Shown: piece after piece, positions 1-6,807 of the stretch
How the letters are laid out: each line of letters begins with the position of its first letter
Position numbering within the stretch: the stretch's first letter is position 1
From: Bacteroidaceae bacterium
Lineage (GTDB): Bacteria; Bacteroidota; Bacteroidia; Bacteroidales; Bacteroidaceae
Length of the DNA: 64,000 nucleotides
Direction of reading: 5' to 3'
Assembly (NCBI GenBank): GCA_017517605.1
Contig: JAFWYQ010000014.1
Span: forward strand, 1 to 64,000
Position numbers and translations under genes: made by a program
Notes under the pieces: model-generated
What the model was told of the DNA's origin: nothing
Seen by the model: only the letters and a program-made list of their open reading frames with translations
Databases searched by the model: none

Positions 1-66
1 AGTACCACTTAACAGAAACTGCAGTACCACTTAACAGAAACTGCAGTACCTGTTAAGTGATACCAA
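1..66. repeat. 22-bp tandem repeat, array cut by the window edge
   Basis: AGTACC recurs at 1, 23 and 45, giving two identical 22-bp units and a diverged third that reads into GTTAAGTGATACC. Read on the other strand, the unit resembles the 22-bp unit at 35455-35591 (shared blocks CAGTA and CTTAA). The left edge of the array lies outside the window. Confidence 0.8.
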
Positions 67-151
67 GCGGGATACTGAATGTGCTTTTTTAGACACAAAG
101 CCTCAAGGGAACTTCCCATGCAGAAGAGTTAAAATCACCTGATTACTATAG

Positions 152-223
152 GAGCGGATTTATGTATCCGCTCAGAAGTGGGGCACGCTATATTCGGGCA
201 GACACATAGGTCTGCCCCTACGG
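152..223. repeat. dispersed palindromic element (REP-like), two hairpins
   Basis: Two hairpins sit side by side: GAGCGGAT/ATCCGCTC at 152-173, and GGGCAGAC/GTCTGCCC at 196-217 followed by CTACGG. The second is nearly identical to 40234-40262, so this is a dispersed repeat. The rest of positions 67-323 shows no gene that I can support. Confidence 0.6.
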
Positions 224-323
224 TGAGCGTATTCAAATGCTTCAGAAACATAAGATACAGCTTACCCTTATTTCTTTTGTTCTTATGTTCTTTTGTCTAA
301 AAAAAGAAAAGACTTTGAACCTT

Positions 324-1436
324 TCACTCAACCTTCCCCTTCACCACACCCAAGGCGATGACGATGAAGTAGTGAAGCCGGCGAGCCTTATTCAAGTGCG
401 ACTTGTCGATAAGGAGTTCGACACCCTCTCGGGAGAGGGTCTTCAGTTCCAGGGATTCGTCTTCGGTGACGAAGAGTTTGCGAAGGCCGCTGACGGTGGT
501 GTTGTAGAGTGCCTGCCCATCCTTGGTGTCGCGTCCCCATAGCGATTGGCAGATGGCATCCTTGCTGAGTCTGTAGGTGGGTGCAACGTCCAGCAACATC
601 TTCAACAGGGCCAGTTGGTTGCCCGAAGCCGTGCGGCGCTCGCCACTCCACAGATACACCACACCACGATGGAGGTCGATGCACGTGTTGCCCAAGAGGG
701 TCGTGTGGACAAATACCATATATACCACCTGCAGGAAACGCACCAACAGCCACGCGGCCAAGGCCAACAGGATGGCAGCAAACTGATTCCCACCAAACAG
801 ACGCATCTGTGCCCACACCTCCGATGCGGGAATGCGGACATGGGCATTCAGCCATCCGTGGTCGCACCAACCTATCCACACCGTGTCGGTAGTGAACTCT
901 CCCTCCAACTCCCTACTTACTTCTGTAAGCACTATCGGAGCATCTGCCCACAGGGAATCTTCCGTGGGGAACATATCTTTCAAATCACGGGCATTCCACT
1001 CGATGGCCGCCTCGGCATTCAGTCCCTCACGTGCCAAGGTAAGTGCAAACAGGGAGTCGGCAATGGCAAGATTATATCCGCTTTTTTGTCCATTTATGGA
1101 CGACATCATCATGAAAGTAGCTCTTGTGTCTATACGGAATTGTGAATACGGAGGATGATAGAACCGCGTAGAGATGAGGATCGTATCTATACCACCGGCG
1201 CCATTCTCTCCGATTATCCCATGCCTGGTTTTCTTACGATATTGTTCGTCATCAAAGTGTCCTCTATAGGGAATATTCATTATATCACACATCGAATCGC
1301 TCCACGTCGGAGCCTCGCGCACAAAGAGTTCATTGACCTGTCCGTAGAGCGCGTCGCGGCCCTCCCGAAAACTCTGTAGATAGGAGATTGCCACAAACAG
1401 AACAAGAAGTAGGGGTAACAGATAGTTAGTTTTCAT
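324..1436 (-). CDS. membrane-anchored winged-helix transcriptional regulator
   Basis: A 370-residue protein with a membrane segment near residues 4-18, a periplasmic region of about 200 residues, a second membrane segment near 218-244, and a C-terminal region near 255-345 that resembles the OmpR/ToxR winged-helix domain (Trans_reg_C). This is ToxR-like logic with the order reversed: the DNA-binding domain is C-terminal and should be cytoplasmic. I start it at the ATG at 1436 because the ATG 30 bases upstream lies inside the -7 box at 1462-1471. It is divergent from the thioredoxin-domain gene at 1672, and the shared intergenic region holds a perfect inverted repeat that could be its operator. 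The periplasmic ligand is unknown. The wHTH assignment is by pattern, not by search. Confidence 0.75.
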   Translation of the reverse strand: MKTNYLLPLLLVLFVAISYLQSFREGRDALYGQVNELFVREAPTWSDSMCDIMNIPYRGHFDDEQYRKKTRHGIIGENGAGGIDTILISTRFYHPPYSQFRIDTRATFMMMSSINGQKSGYNLAIADSLFALTLAREGLNAEAAIEWNARDLKDMFPTEDSLWADAPIVLTEVSRELEGEFTTDTVWIGWCDHGWLNAHVRIPASEVWAQMRLFGGNQFAAILLALAAWLLVRFLQVVYMVFVHTTLLGNTCIDLHRGVVYLWSGERRTASGNQLALLKMLLDVAPTYRLSKDAICQSLWGRDTKDGQALYNTTVSGLRKLFVTEDESLELKTLSREGVELLIDKSHLNKARRLHYFIVIALGVVKGKVE

Positions 1437-1461
1437 CTTTCTTTGATTATCTGAGTTTGCG

Positions 1462-1471
1462 TGCAAAGGTA
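1462..1471 (-). promoter_or_regulatory. -7 box of the winged-helix regulator gene
   Basis: On the minus strand this reads TACCTTTGCA, matching the Bacteroidales -7 consensus TAnnTTTG. It lies about 26 bases upstream of the start at 1436. No convincing -33 box is visible. Confidence 0.6.
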
Positions 1472-1522
1472 ATGCAAAATCCCCGTTTCACCGAACATTT
1501 TGTACATATTATGCCCTATACG

Positions 1523-1587
1523 AAAATCTAAAACCGCAACTTTTAGATTTTTGGCTATTTCCAAACGGCAAAGTATTAGATTTTTTC
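1523..1587. promoter_or_regulatory. candidate operator: inverted repeat plus a third half-site
   Basis: AAAATCTAAAA (1523-1533) and TTTTAGATTTT (1541-1551) form a perfect 11-bp inverted repeat with a 7-bp spacer. TTAGATTTTT recurs at 1576-1585, exactly 33 bp after its copy at 1543, and abuts the -33 box of the promoter for the 1672 gene. The layout suits a winged-helix activator. Binding is inferred. Confidence 0.55.
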
Positions 1588-1620
1588 TTTGGCGATCAAC
1601 AGAAAGTAGGTTACTTTTGC
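1588..1620 (+). promoter_or_regulatory. promoter of the thioredoxin-domain gene
   Basis: TTTG at 1588-1591, a 20-bp spacer, then TACTTTTGC at 1612-1620 match the Bacteroidales -33/-7 pattern. The start codon follows at 1672. Confidence 0.7.
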
Positions 1621-1671
1621 CAACGAAAAATTCGAAAGGAGAGAATAAATTAATCCATAAATAAAAACAGT

Positions 1672-3576
1672 ATGAGACAATCAATCCAATTCTTCACGTT
1701 GGCAATATTGTTATTGTTTGCCAATGGTCAGGCACTGGCCTTCAAAAAAGAGTTCAAAGCTACACAATGGCTGTACAGCAATGTCGGTAATGTAACAATC
1801 ACCCACGTGTTACTGACCGATACGGCCACCGTTGTCACCTTCCACAAACACGACACCACCAACGGTATCCGATTTGCCCAAGCCACTTGTCTTGTGGACG
1901 ACAATGGCAAGGAATACCGCATCAAGGGAAGCGAAGGAATCCCTCGTGGGGAGTTTTTCCAATTCTTTCCCAAGACTACTAACGAGACGAACGACTTCAA
2001 ACTGATATTCGAACCAATGCCCAAGAAGGCCCGATTCTTCGACCTGATAGAAGGACGAAAGGAGGATGACTTCCGCATTCTTGGCATTCACGATGCCAAG
2101 AAGCCTATCCCAATCCCCACTTTCGTTGATACCGTGAGCATACCACAAGACTTCATCCACACCGATACAGTCTGCCTACGTGGACGGATTGAAGGCTATT
2201 CGCGCAACTTGGGATTCACCACCCTACCCATTCATCTGTCCAATGTATTGACCAACGAAAGGATGCCAAAGGCAATAGAAATTCAGGAAGACGGTACATT
2301 TGAAACCAAGTTCGTGTCCTGTTACCCTTTTAATGAAACCTTGACCATCAACATGCCGCAAGGGCGAATATTCGCCGCATTCTATACCATACCGGGATGT
2401 ACCACCGTGGTCAACATCCACAAGGACTGGACGGTTGACTATACGGGTTCCGATGAAGAGATACTCCGCTACGAGAGACTGATGAAAAACGATGTAACAA
2501 ACCTATGCAGCTACGATTACTTCTCTTATGACAAAGACAAGGACTCTCTGTCATTCGTACAAATGCAGGAGAAATTGATGAGTTTGGCCAAGGACAACGA
2601 ATGCTTGGTCAACTACATTGCCTGGCGCAACGGCTTCACCCCTTGGGAACATCATTTGGCACACGTATGGAACAAGTTGGAACATGCCCGCTGGATATTC
2701 GATTATATATTGGATGCCCGATCCCGTCAAGACAGCATCATCGCCAACCCGAACAACTGGGCATTCTACAAACAATTGCCCTACAACGATGCCTCTTCGC
2801 TGACCTATTATTACATAGATCTTATCATGAACCGCTACGAATTTGCACCGGTATTGAGAAAAACGAACAGAATAATCCGCCAATCGGAGATGAACACCTA
2901 TATGCTTAAAGAGGATAGTATGAGAATGACTAACGACAAGTTGATTACGGGAAAGGAGAATGCATCACTTTGGGGGATGATGACCATTTTACGAAGTATG
3001 GAGTATGACCTCAAATTCCTACGTTCAAACAAGGAAGCCCAAACATTTTTGGTAGAAACCCGCCGCAAGACAGTAAGCCATCCAGCTCTACAAGCTCAAA
3101 TAGACCGCCTTTATGCCAAAGAACTGGAGCAACAGACTGCGACCTACAGTTTACCCGAATGTGAGGCTACCCGTATCCTGCGCCGTATGACAGACAAGTA
3201 CAAAGGGAAATACCTCCTTATCGACTTTTGGGGAATGGGATGCGGTCCTTGCCGACATGCGATTGAGCGCTCCAAAGAGTTACGCAAAGCCTTCAGAGAC
3301 CATCCAGAAGTGGATTTCCTCTTTATCGCAGCCCCTGAGTCAACCGAAGAGGCTTACAACAAATATGTAAAGGAGAATCTCGACGGGGAGGATTGCCAAC
3401 TCATCACCCGTGACGAGTACAACAAACTGATGGAACTCTTCCAATTCAGCGGAATTCCTCACTACGAAACACTTGACAAGCAGGGTAACGTAGTGCGCGA
3501 GGGTCTTGAATACGCCACCTACGATCAGGAATTGTTTGGAGCCTTAATAAGCATCTTGAAGAAGAAATTGGAATAA
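1672..3576 (+). CDS. secreted TlpA-like thioredoxin-domain protein
   Basis: A 634-residue protein with a cleavable signal peptide (hydrophobic core then ALA-F near residue 24) and no lipobox. The first 490 or so residues are a large region I do not recognise, with beta-rich stretches. The C-terminus (about 505-634) is a TlpA/thioredoxin-like fold with the redox pair C524-G-P-C527 following DFWGMG. It probably works in the periplasm as a thiol-disulfide reductase. It is divergent from the membrane-bound regulator, and the half-site beside its promoter suggests that regulator controls it. Proteins of this build are common in Bacteroidetes, but their substrates are mostly unknown. Confidence 0.8.
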   Translation: MRQSIQFFTLAILLLFANGQALAFKKEFKATQWLYSNVGNVTITHVLLTDTATVVTFHKHDTTNGIRFAQATCLVDDNGKEYRIKGSEGIPRGEFFQFFPKTTNETNDFKLIFEPMPKKARFFDLIEGRKEDDFRILGIHDAKKPIPIPTFVDTVSIPQDFIHTDTVCLRGRIEGYSRNLGFTTLPIHLSNVLTNERMPKAIEIQEDGTFETKFVSCYPFNETLTINMPQGRIFAAFYTIPGCTTVVNIHKDWTVDYTGSDEEILRYERLMKNDVTNLCSYDYFSYDKDKDSLSFVQMQEKLMSLAKDNECLVNYIAWRNGFTPWEHHLAHVWNKLEHARWIFDYILDARSRQDSIIANPNNWAFYKQLPYNDASSLTYYYIDLIMNRYEFAPVLRKTNRIIRQSEMNTYMLKEDSMRMTNDKLITGKENASLWGMMTILRSMEYDLKFLRSNKEAQTFLVETRRKTVSHPALQAQIDRLYAKELEQQTATYSLPECEATRILRRMTDKYKGKYLLIDFWGMGCGPCRHAIERSKELRKAFRDHPEVDFLFIAAPESTEEAYNKYVKENLDGEDCQLITRDEYNKLMELFQFSGIPHYETLDKQGNVVREGLEYATYDQELFGALISILKKKLE

Positions 3577-3615
3577 TATATAATAATGTATAAGAAATAC
3601 ATAGCATGAGGCCAA

Positions 3616-3673
3616 AAGATACGGACGTTGGACGCGCAAGATACGGTTCTTTCGTGTCCAACGTCCGTATCTT
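3616..3673. terminator. bidirectional hairpin between convergent genes
   Basis: Arms 3616-3633 and 3656-3673 are a perfect 18-bp inverted repeat (AAGATACGG... / ...CCGTATCTT) with a 22-base loop. It sits between the 3' ends of the thioredoxin-domain gene and tadA, so it can serve both strands. Confidence 0.75.
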
Positions 3674-3694
3674 GTAAAGAATGGTATTCTTCCT

Positions 3695-4126
3695 TTATCT
3701 CCGTTGCTTGAAGAACTCTTTCATGAGAGCCGCAGCCTCATCGGCCATCAAGCCCTGCTCCACCACAGTCTTAGGGTGAAGGGCATTGGGAGCATAGCGA
3801 CGGAAACCACGCTTCTCGTCTTCAGCACCGAAGACTACACGGCTCACTTGTGCCCAAGCTATGGCACCGGCACACATCACACATGGCTCCACCGTAACGT
3901 AAAGGGTACAATCAGTCAGATACTTGCCCCCCAACGCATTGGCTGCTGCTGTGATGGCCTGCATCTCGGCATGGGCCGTCACATCGTTCAATGTCTCAGT
4001 CAGGTTGTGGGCACGGGCAATCACGCGGTCCTTGCACACCACTACAGCCCCTACGGGCACTTCGCCTTCGTCGAACGCACATTGTGCTTCGCGCAAGGCC
4101 ATCTGCATGTATTGGGAATCGGTCAT
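3695..4126 (-). CDS. tadA: tRNA-specific adenosine deaminase
   Basis: A 143-residue member of the cytidine/deoxycytidylate deaminase superfamily. The zinc and catalytic motif HAE and the downstream PCVMC motif are both present, spaced as in TadA. It deaminates adenosine at the wobble position of tRNA-Arg(ACG) to inosine in the cytoplasm. Length is normal for bacterial TadA. It is convergent with the thioredoxin-domain gene, and its upstream region (4127-4367) contains word-like repeats but no recognisable -7 box. A guanine deaminase is the main alternative; the PCVMC spacing and length favour TadA. Confidence 0.93.
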   Translation of the reverse strand: MTDSQYMQMALREAQCAFDEGEVPVGAVVVCKDRVIARAHNLTETLNDVTAHAEMQAITAAANALGGKYLTDCTLYVTVEPCVMCAGAIAWAQVSRVVFGAEDEKRGFRRYAPNALHPKTVVEQGLMADEAAALMKEFFKQRR

Positions 4127-4129
4127 TGG

Positions 4130-4186
4130 TTGAGGTTCAAAGTTTAAAGTTTAAGGTTTAAAGTTCAAGGTTTAAGGTTCAAAGTT
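4130..4186. repeat. word-like repeat of GGTTCAAAGTTTAA
   Basis: Seven or so imperfect repeats of a GGTTTAAAGTTCAA-type word run from about 4130 to 4186, upstream of tadA. Similar words make up the palindrome at 5940-6050 and recur at 40022-40058. The remainder to 4367 is AT-rich, with no gene that I can support. Confidence 0.6.
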
Positions 4187-4367
4187 TCTCCAATGTACTA
4201 TTTAACGAATTACTATTTATGTACAATTGAGTGATTGATTCTCTTGAATTTGTCAACCGAATAGCAAAATTCTCAAATAGAAAATAAATCGTAAATAGTA
4301 AATCCATAAATAGTAAATTCTCTCACTTGCGAACTGATTCTTCACTCTTCATTCTTCACTCCATCAC

Positions 4368-4604
4368 TCATCTCCTCATCTCGTGTTCATTAAAAAGTGT
4401 GGGATAATCTGCCTCCATCATGTTGCGGTGGATGAATGAGAGAAGGGTTTCGCGCATCCAGCGTCCCTTGTTGGTAATCTTGTATTTCTTCAGATAATTA
4501 TCTACGATCTGTGCCTCCTCTTCGCTTACCAGACAGACCATACGTTGATGGCGTTTAGGCTCCGAAGGGGACACCAATACCCGTTTTTTTCCACTCTTTC
4601 TCAT
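4368..4604 (-). CDS. small basic protein, ribbon-helix-helix-like
   Basis: A 78-residue protein with a basic N-terminus (RKSGKKR) and a central segment, MVCLVSEEEAQIVDNYLKK, that resembles the strand and first helix of MobC/RHH-type proteins. The function is not known to me. I prefer the ATG at 4604: the next upstream in-frame ATG, at 4643, overlaps the -33 box of the promoter and precedes the -7 box at 4612-4620. The expected transcription start then falls almost on the start codon, so the mRNA may be leaderless. It is divergent from yraN. It could be a conserved DNA-binding protein rather than a plasmid relic, since no mobilisation genes are nearby. Confidence 0.6.
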   Translation of the reverse strand: MRKSGKKRVLVSPSEPKRHQRMVCLVSEEEAQIVDNYLKKYKITNKGRWMRETLLSFIHRNMMEADYPTLFNEHEMRR

Positions 4605-4611
4605 ATCTTTT

Positions 4612-4643
4612 GCAAAAATAATGCTAATAAAGTTGAAAGACAA
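4612..4643 (-). promoter_or_regulatory. promoter of the small RHH-like gene
   Basis: On the minus strand: TTG (4643-4641), 20-bp spacer, TATTTTTGC (4620-4612). It overlaps the yraN promoter, whose boxes mirror it on the other strand. Confidence 0.65.
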
Positions 4644-4664
4644 GAAAAAAGTTCTTATTTTTGC
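4633..4664 (+). promoter_or_regulatory. promoter of yraN-birA
   Basis: TTG (4633-4635), 20-bp spacer, TATTTTTGC (4656-4664). The -7 sequence and spacing are identical to the divergent promoter, so the two -33 regions interleave. Confidence 0.7.
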
Positions 4665-4684
4665 GTTTATTCTATAATAAAGTT

Positions 4685-5053
4685 ATGAGCGAGCATTACG
4701 AACTGGGGAAACGAGGCGAAGAGGAGGCCACCAAATTCCTACAAGAGAAAGGCTTTTACATCATGCACCGCAACTGGCGGAGTGGAAAGAAAGAGCTGGA
4801 CATTGTAGCACGCGATGGTGAGGAGGTGGTATTTGTAGAGGTGAAGTCCCGACGTAATACAGACTACGGACGGCCAGAAGATGCCATTGATGCCCGAAAA
4901 ATACGGCACATCCTTTCGTCAGCCGATGCGTATGTACGCAAATACCGTGTTGACCTGCCCATCCGCTTCGACATCGTCACCGTAGTTGGCAGTGAGCCGC
5001 CATACGAGATAGAGCATATACCCGATGCCTTCTTTCCACCGTTGTGGAAATAA
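4685..5053 (+). CDS. yraN: YraN family protein (UPF0102), nuclease-like fold
   Basis: A 122-residue protein starting MSEHYELGKRGEEEA, typical of the UPF0102/YraN family. The conserved G-E..A...L and the ELDIVARD...VFVEVKSR block match the restriction-endonuclease-like core (D and ExK). The cellular role is unsettled; members have been linked to DNA processing. The start is the ATG at 4685, about 20 bases after the -7 box. birA follows 86 bp downstream on the same strand and may be co-transcribed. Confidence 0.9.
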   Translation: MSEHYELGKRGEEEATKFLQEKGFYIMHRNWRSGKKELDIVARDGEEVVFVEVKSRRNTDYGRPEDAIDARKIRHILSSADAYVRKYRVDLPIRFDIVTVVGSEPPYEIEHIPDAFFPPLWK

Positions 5054-5139
5054 GTTGTGAGTGCTGAGTTATGAGTTGTGGGTGCTTTGAACCATGAATT
5101 TTGAACTTTAATTATAAACCTTAAAATAACAGACATCGC

Positions 5140-5940
5140 ATGAAAAAGATGAACCATCCATTGCACGGACACGGTTACGGCGGTGCCAACCTGGACAACG
5201 TGCAGATTATCCCCCTCAAGGAGGTGGACTCTACCAACAATTACTTGCGCAGCCTGCCTGCCGAGGAAGTGAAGAACGAAATTGTAGTGGCCGTGGCCAA
5301 AAGTCAGACAGCCGGACGAGGCCAACGAGGAAAGTCATGGGAAAGCGAAGAGGGCAAAAACCTGACATTCAGCATTCTGATACGCCCCACATTCTTGGAA
5401 GCCCGTCAGCAATTCATCCTTTCGCAAGCCATAGCATTGAGCATTAAAGAGGTGCTCTACGACTATGTACGTTCGCCTCATCCACGCATCAAATGGCCCA
5501 ACGACATCTATTGGAACAAAAAGAAATTAGGAGGCATCCTCATCGAAAATGACCTCACTGGCAAGCAACTGGACAAGTGTATTATCGGTGTAGGGCTCAA
5601 TCTGAATCAAGAACAATTCGCCAGCGACGCCCCCAACCCCGTAAGTGTGTGGCAGATAACGGGTCACACGACTGAACCGCTTACCATCCTTCGGAAAATC
5701 ATGCAACGTTTTTCAAGGTATTACGAACTGATAAAGAAAGGCGAAACCAACGACTTGATAGACCAATACCACAAGAGCCTTTTCCGCCGCGTAGGTTTCC
5801 ACAAGTTCCGTATTCCTGGTGGTGAAGAATTCGACGCACGCATCCGCCGCGTCGAGCCGGACGGTCACTTGGTATTGGAAAGGACGGACGGACAGAAGCA
5901 GACCTTCGGATTCAAAGAGGTAGAATATATATTGAATTGA
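5140..5940 (+). CDS. birA: biotin--[acetyl-CoA-carboxylase] ligase
   Basis: A 266-residue class I biotin protein ligase without the N-terminal DNA-binding domain of E. coli BirA. The biotin/ATP-binding motif GRGQRGKSW lies near residues 60-68, and KWPNDIYW...KLGGILIE near 125-145. It activates biotin to biotinyl-AMP and attaches it to biotin-dependent carboxylases. It starts with MKKMNHPLHGHGYGG, a slightly extended N-terminus. The intergenic stretch from yraN (5054-5139) carries GAGTTATGAGTTGTG-type words. It is convergent with the STAS gene. Confidence 0.93.
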   Translation: MKKMNHPLHGHGYGGANLDNVQIIPLKEVDSTNNYLRSLPAEEVKNEIVVAVAKSQTAGRGQRGKSWESEEGKNLTFSILIRPTFLEARQQFILSQAIALSIKEVLYDYVRSPHPRIKWPNDIYWNKKKLGGILIENDLTGKQLDKCIIGVGLNLNQEQFASDAPNPVSVWQITGHTTEPLTILRKIMQRFSRYYELIKKGETNDLIDQYHKSLFRRVGFHKFRIPGGEEFDARIRRVEPDGHLVLERTDGQKQTFGFKEVEYILN

Positions 5941-6050
5941 AGGTTCAAGAGGTTCAAAGTTTAAGGTTCAAAGTTCAAACAGTGCCGCATGACTTTGAAC
6001 CTTAAACCTCTTGAACTTTGAACCTCGAACCTCTTGAACTTTTGAGCCTT
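5940..6050. repeat. long word-repeat palindrome with conserved core
   Basis: Arms built from repeated AAGGTTCAAAG words (5940-5980) and their complement CTTTGAACCTT (5992-6050) flank the core AGTGCCGCATGAC at 5981-5993. Transcripts in either direction can fold into a long hairpin. It lies between the convergent birA and STAS genes and probably serves as a two-way terminator. The core recurs at 42504-42516. Confidence 0.7.
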
Positions 6051-6056
6051 ATAATC

Positions 6057-6359
6057 TTACTCTATGGTAAGAATACGTGAGAAGCCTGTCAGGTCGAATA
6101 CCGAACGGACTTCCGTGCTCAAACCGCGCAAAACAAATTTACTTCCCTTAGCGGTCAGCATCTTATGAGCGGTCAGTATCACACGCAAACCGGAACTGCT
6201 GACATACTCCAATGCATTACAATCAAATACAACTTTAATACCACTCTCGGCATAGAGAGGACGTATCTCCTTATCCAATTCAGGAGCTGTCACGGTATCC
6301 AGACGACCTTCGATTACCACAATCGTCTCTTCATTCACTTTGTTAAATTCTACTTTCAT
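6057..6359 (-). CDS. STAS-domain protein (anti-sigma antagonist type)
   Basis: A 100-residue single STAS domain of the SpoIIAA/RsbV type: EGRLDTVTAPEL near the N-terminus and the phosphorylation-site region YVSSSGLRVI near residues 52-61, where SpoIIAA has its regulated serine. In the classical scheme, the unphosphorylated form binds the HATPase kinase. It is the last gene of the six-gene operon beginning near 11897, 29 bp after the HATPase gene. No SigB-type sigma factor lies nearby, so the output of this switch is open. Confidence 0.88.
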   Translation of the reverse strand: MKVEFNKVNEETIVVIEGRLDTVTAPELDKEIRPLYAESGIKVVFDCNALEYVSSSGLRVILTAHKMLTAKGSKFVLRGLSTEVRSVFDLTGFSRILTIE

Positions 6360-6388
6360 ATTACTACTATTATTCTATTATGTTCTTT

Positions 6389-6796
6389 TCAAAGTTCCTT
6401 TCCCAATGTCAACACATTGCGTCCTTCGATACGTTGGTATTCCACCGTATTCATTATCTGTCGGATAAGGAAGATTCCCAATCCGCCTATTTCCCGTTCC
6501 TCAGCAGAAAGGGTAACATCTGCATCGGGAATCTGTGTCGGGTCAAACTCCTTGCCTGAATCGGTCAGGACAAATATCAACATGTTGTCATCTTTCTTGG
6601 CTGAGAGGGTAATGATTTCGTGTTCCTCTTTGGGATAGGCATAGAGGATAACATTGGAAACAGCCTCTTCCAATACCAAATTCAGGTTAAACACCAAATC
6701 AGGAGTCAACATGAACTCCTCGCCCAAATTCTCTACAAATTCGGCCAAACGACTTATCTCTGCAATGTCGTTCTTTAAGATCAATGTCTTTTCCAT
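6389..6796 (-). CDS. RsbW/SpoIIAB-like ATP-binding protein (HATPase_c_2)
   Basis: A 135-residue GHKL-type ATPase. The N-box LEEAVSNVI lies near residues 41-49, the G1-like DSGKEFDP near 80-87, and the G2 motif GGLGIFLI near 103-110. Such proteins phosphorylate a STAS partner or hold a regulatory target. It lies 11 bp after the PP2C gene and 29 bp before the STAS gene, so the three form a complete partner-switching set. Its target protein cannot be told from the sequence. Confidence 0.88.
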   Translation of the reverse strand: MEKTLILKNDIAEISRLAEFVENLGEEFMLTPDLVFNLNLVLEEAVSNVILYAYPKEEHEIITLSAKKDDNMLIFVLTDSGKEFDPTQIPDADVTLSAEEREIGGLGIFLIRQIMNTVEYQRIEGRNVLTLGKEL

Positions 6797-6807
6797 ATTT
6801 TTTCTAT

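Noticed and set aside
4368..4643. RHH-like gene as evidence of a mobile element
   Set aside because: No relaxase, integrase, transposase or direct-repeat boundaries around it; its promoter is shared with yraN.
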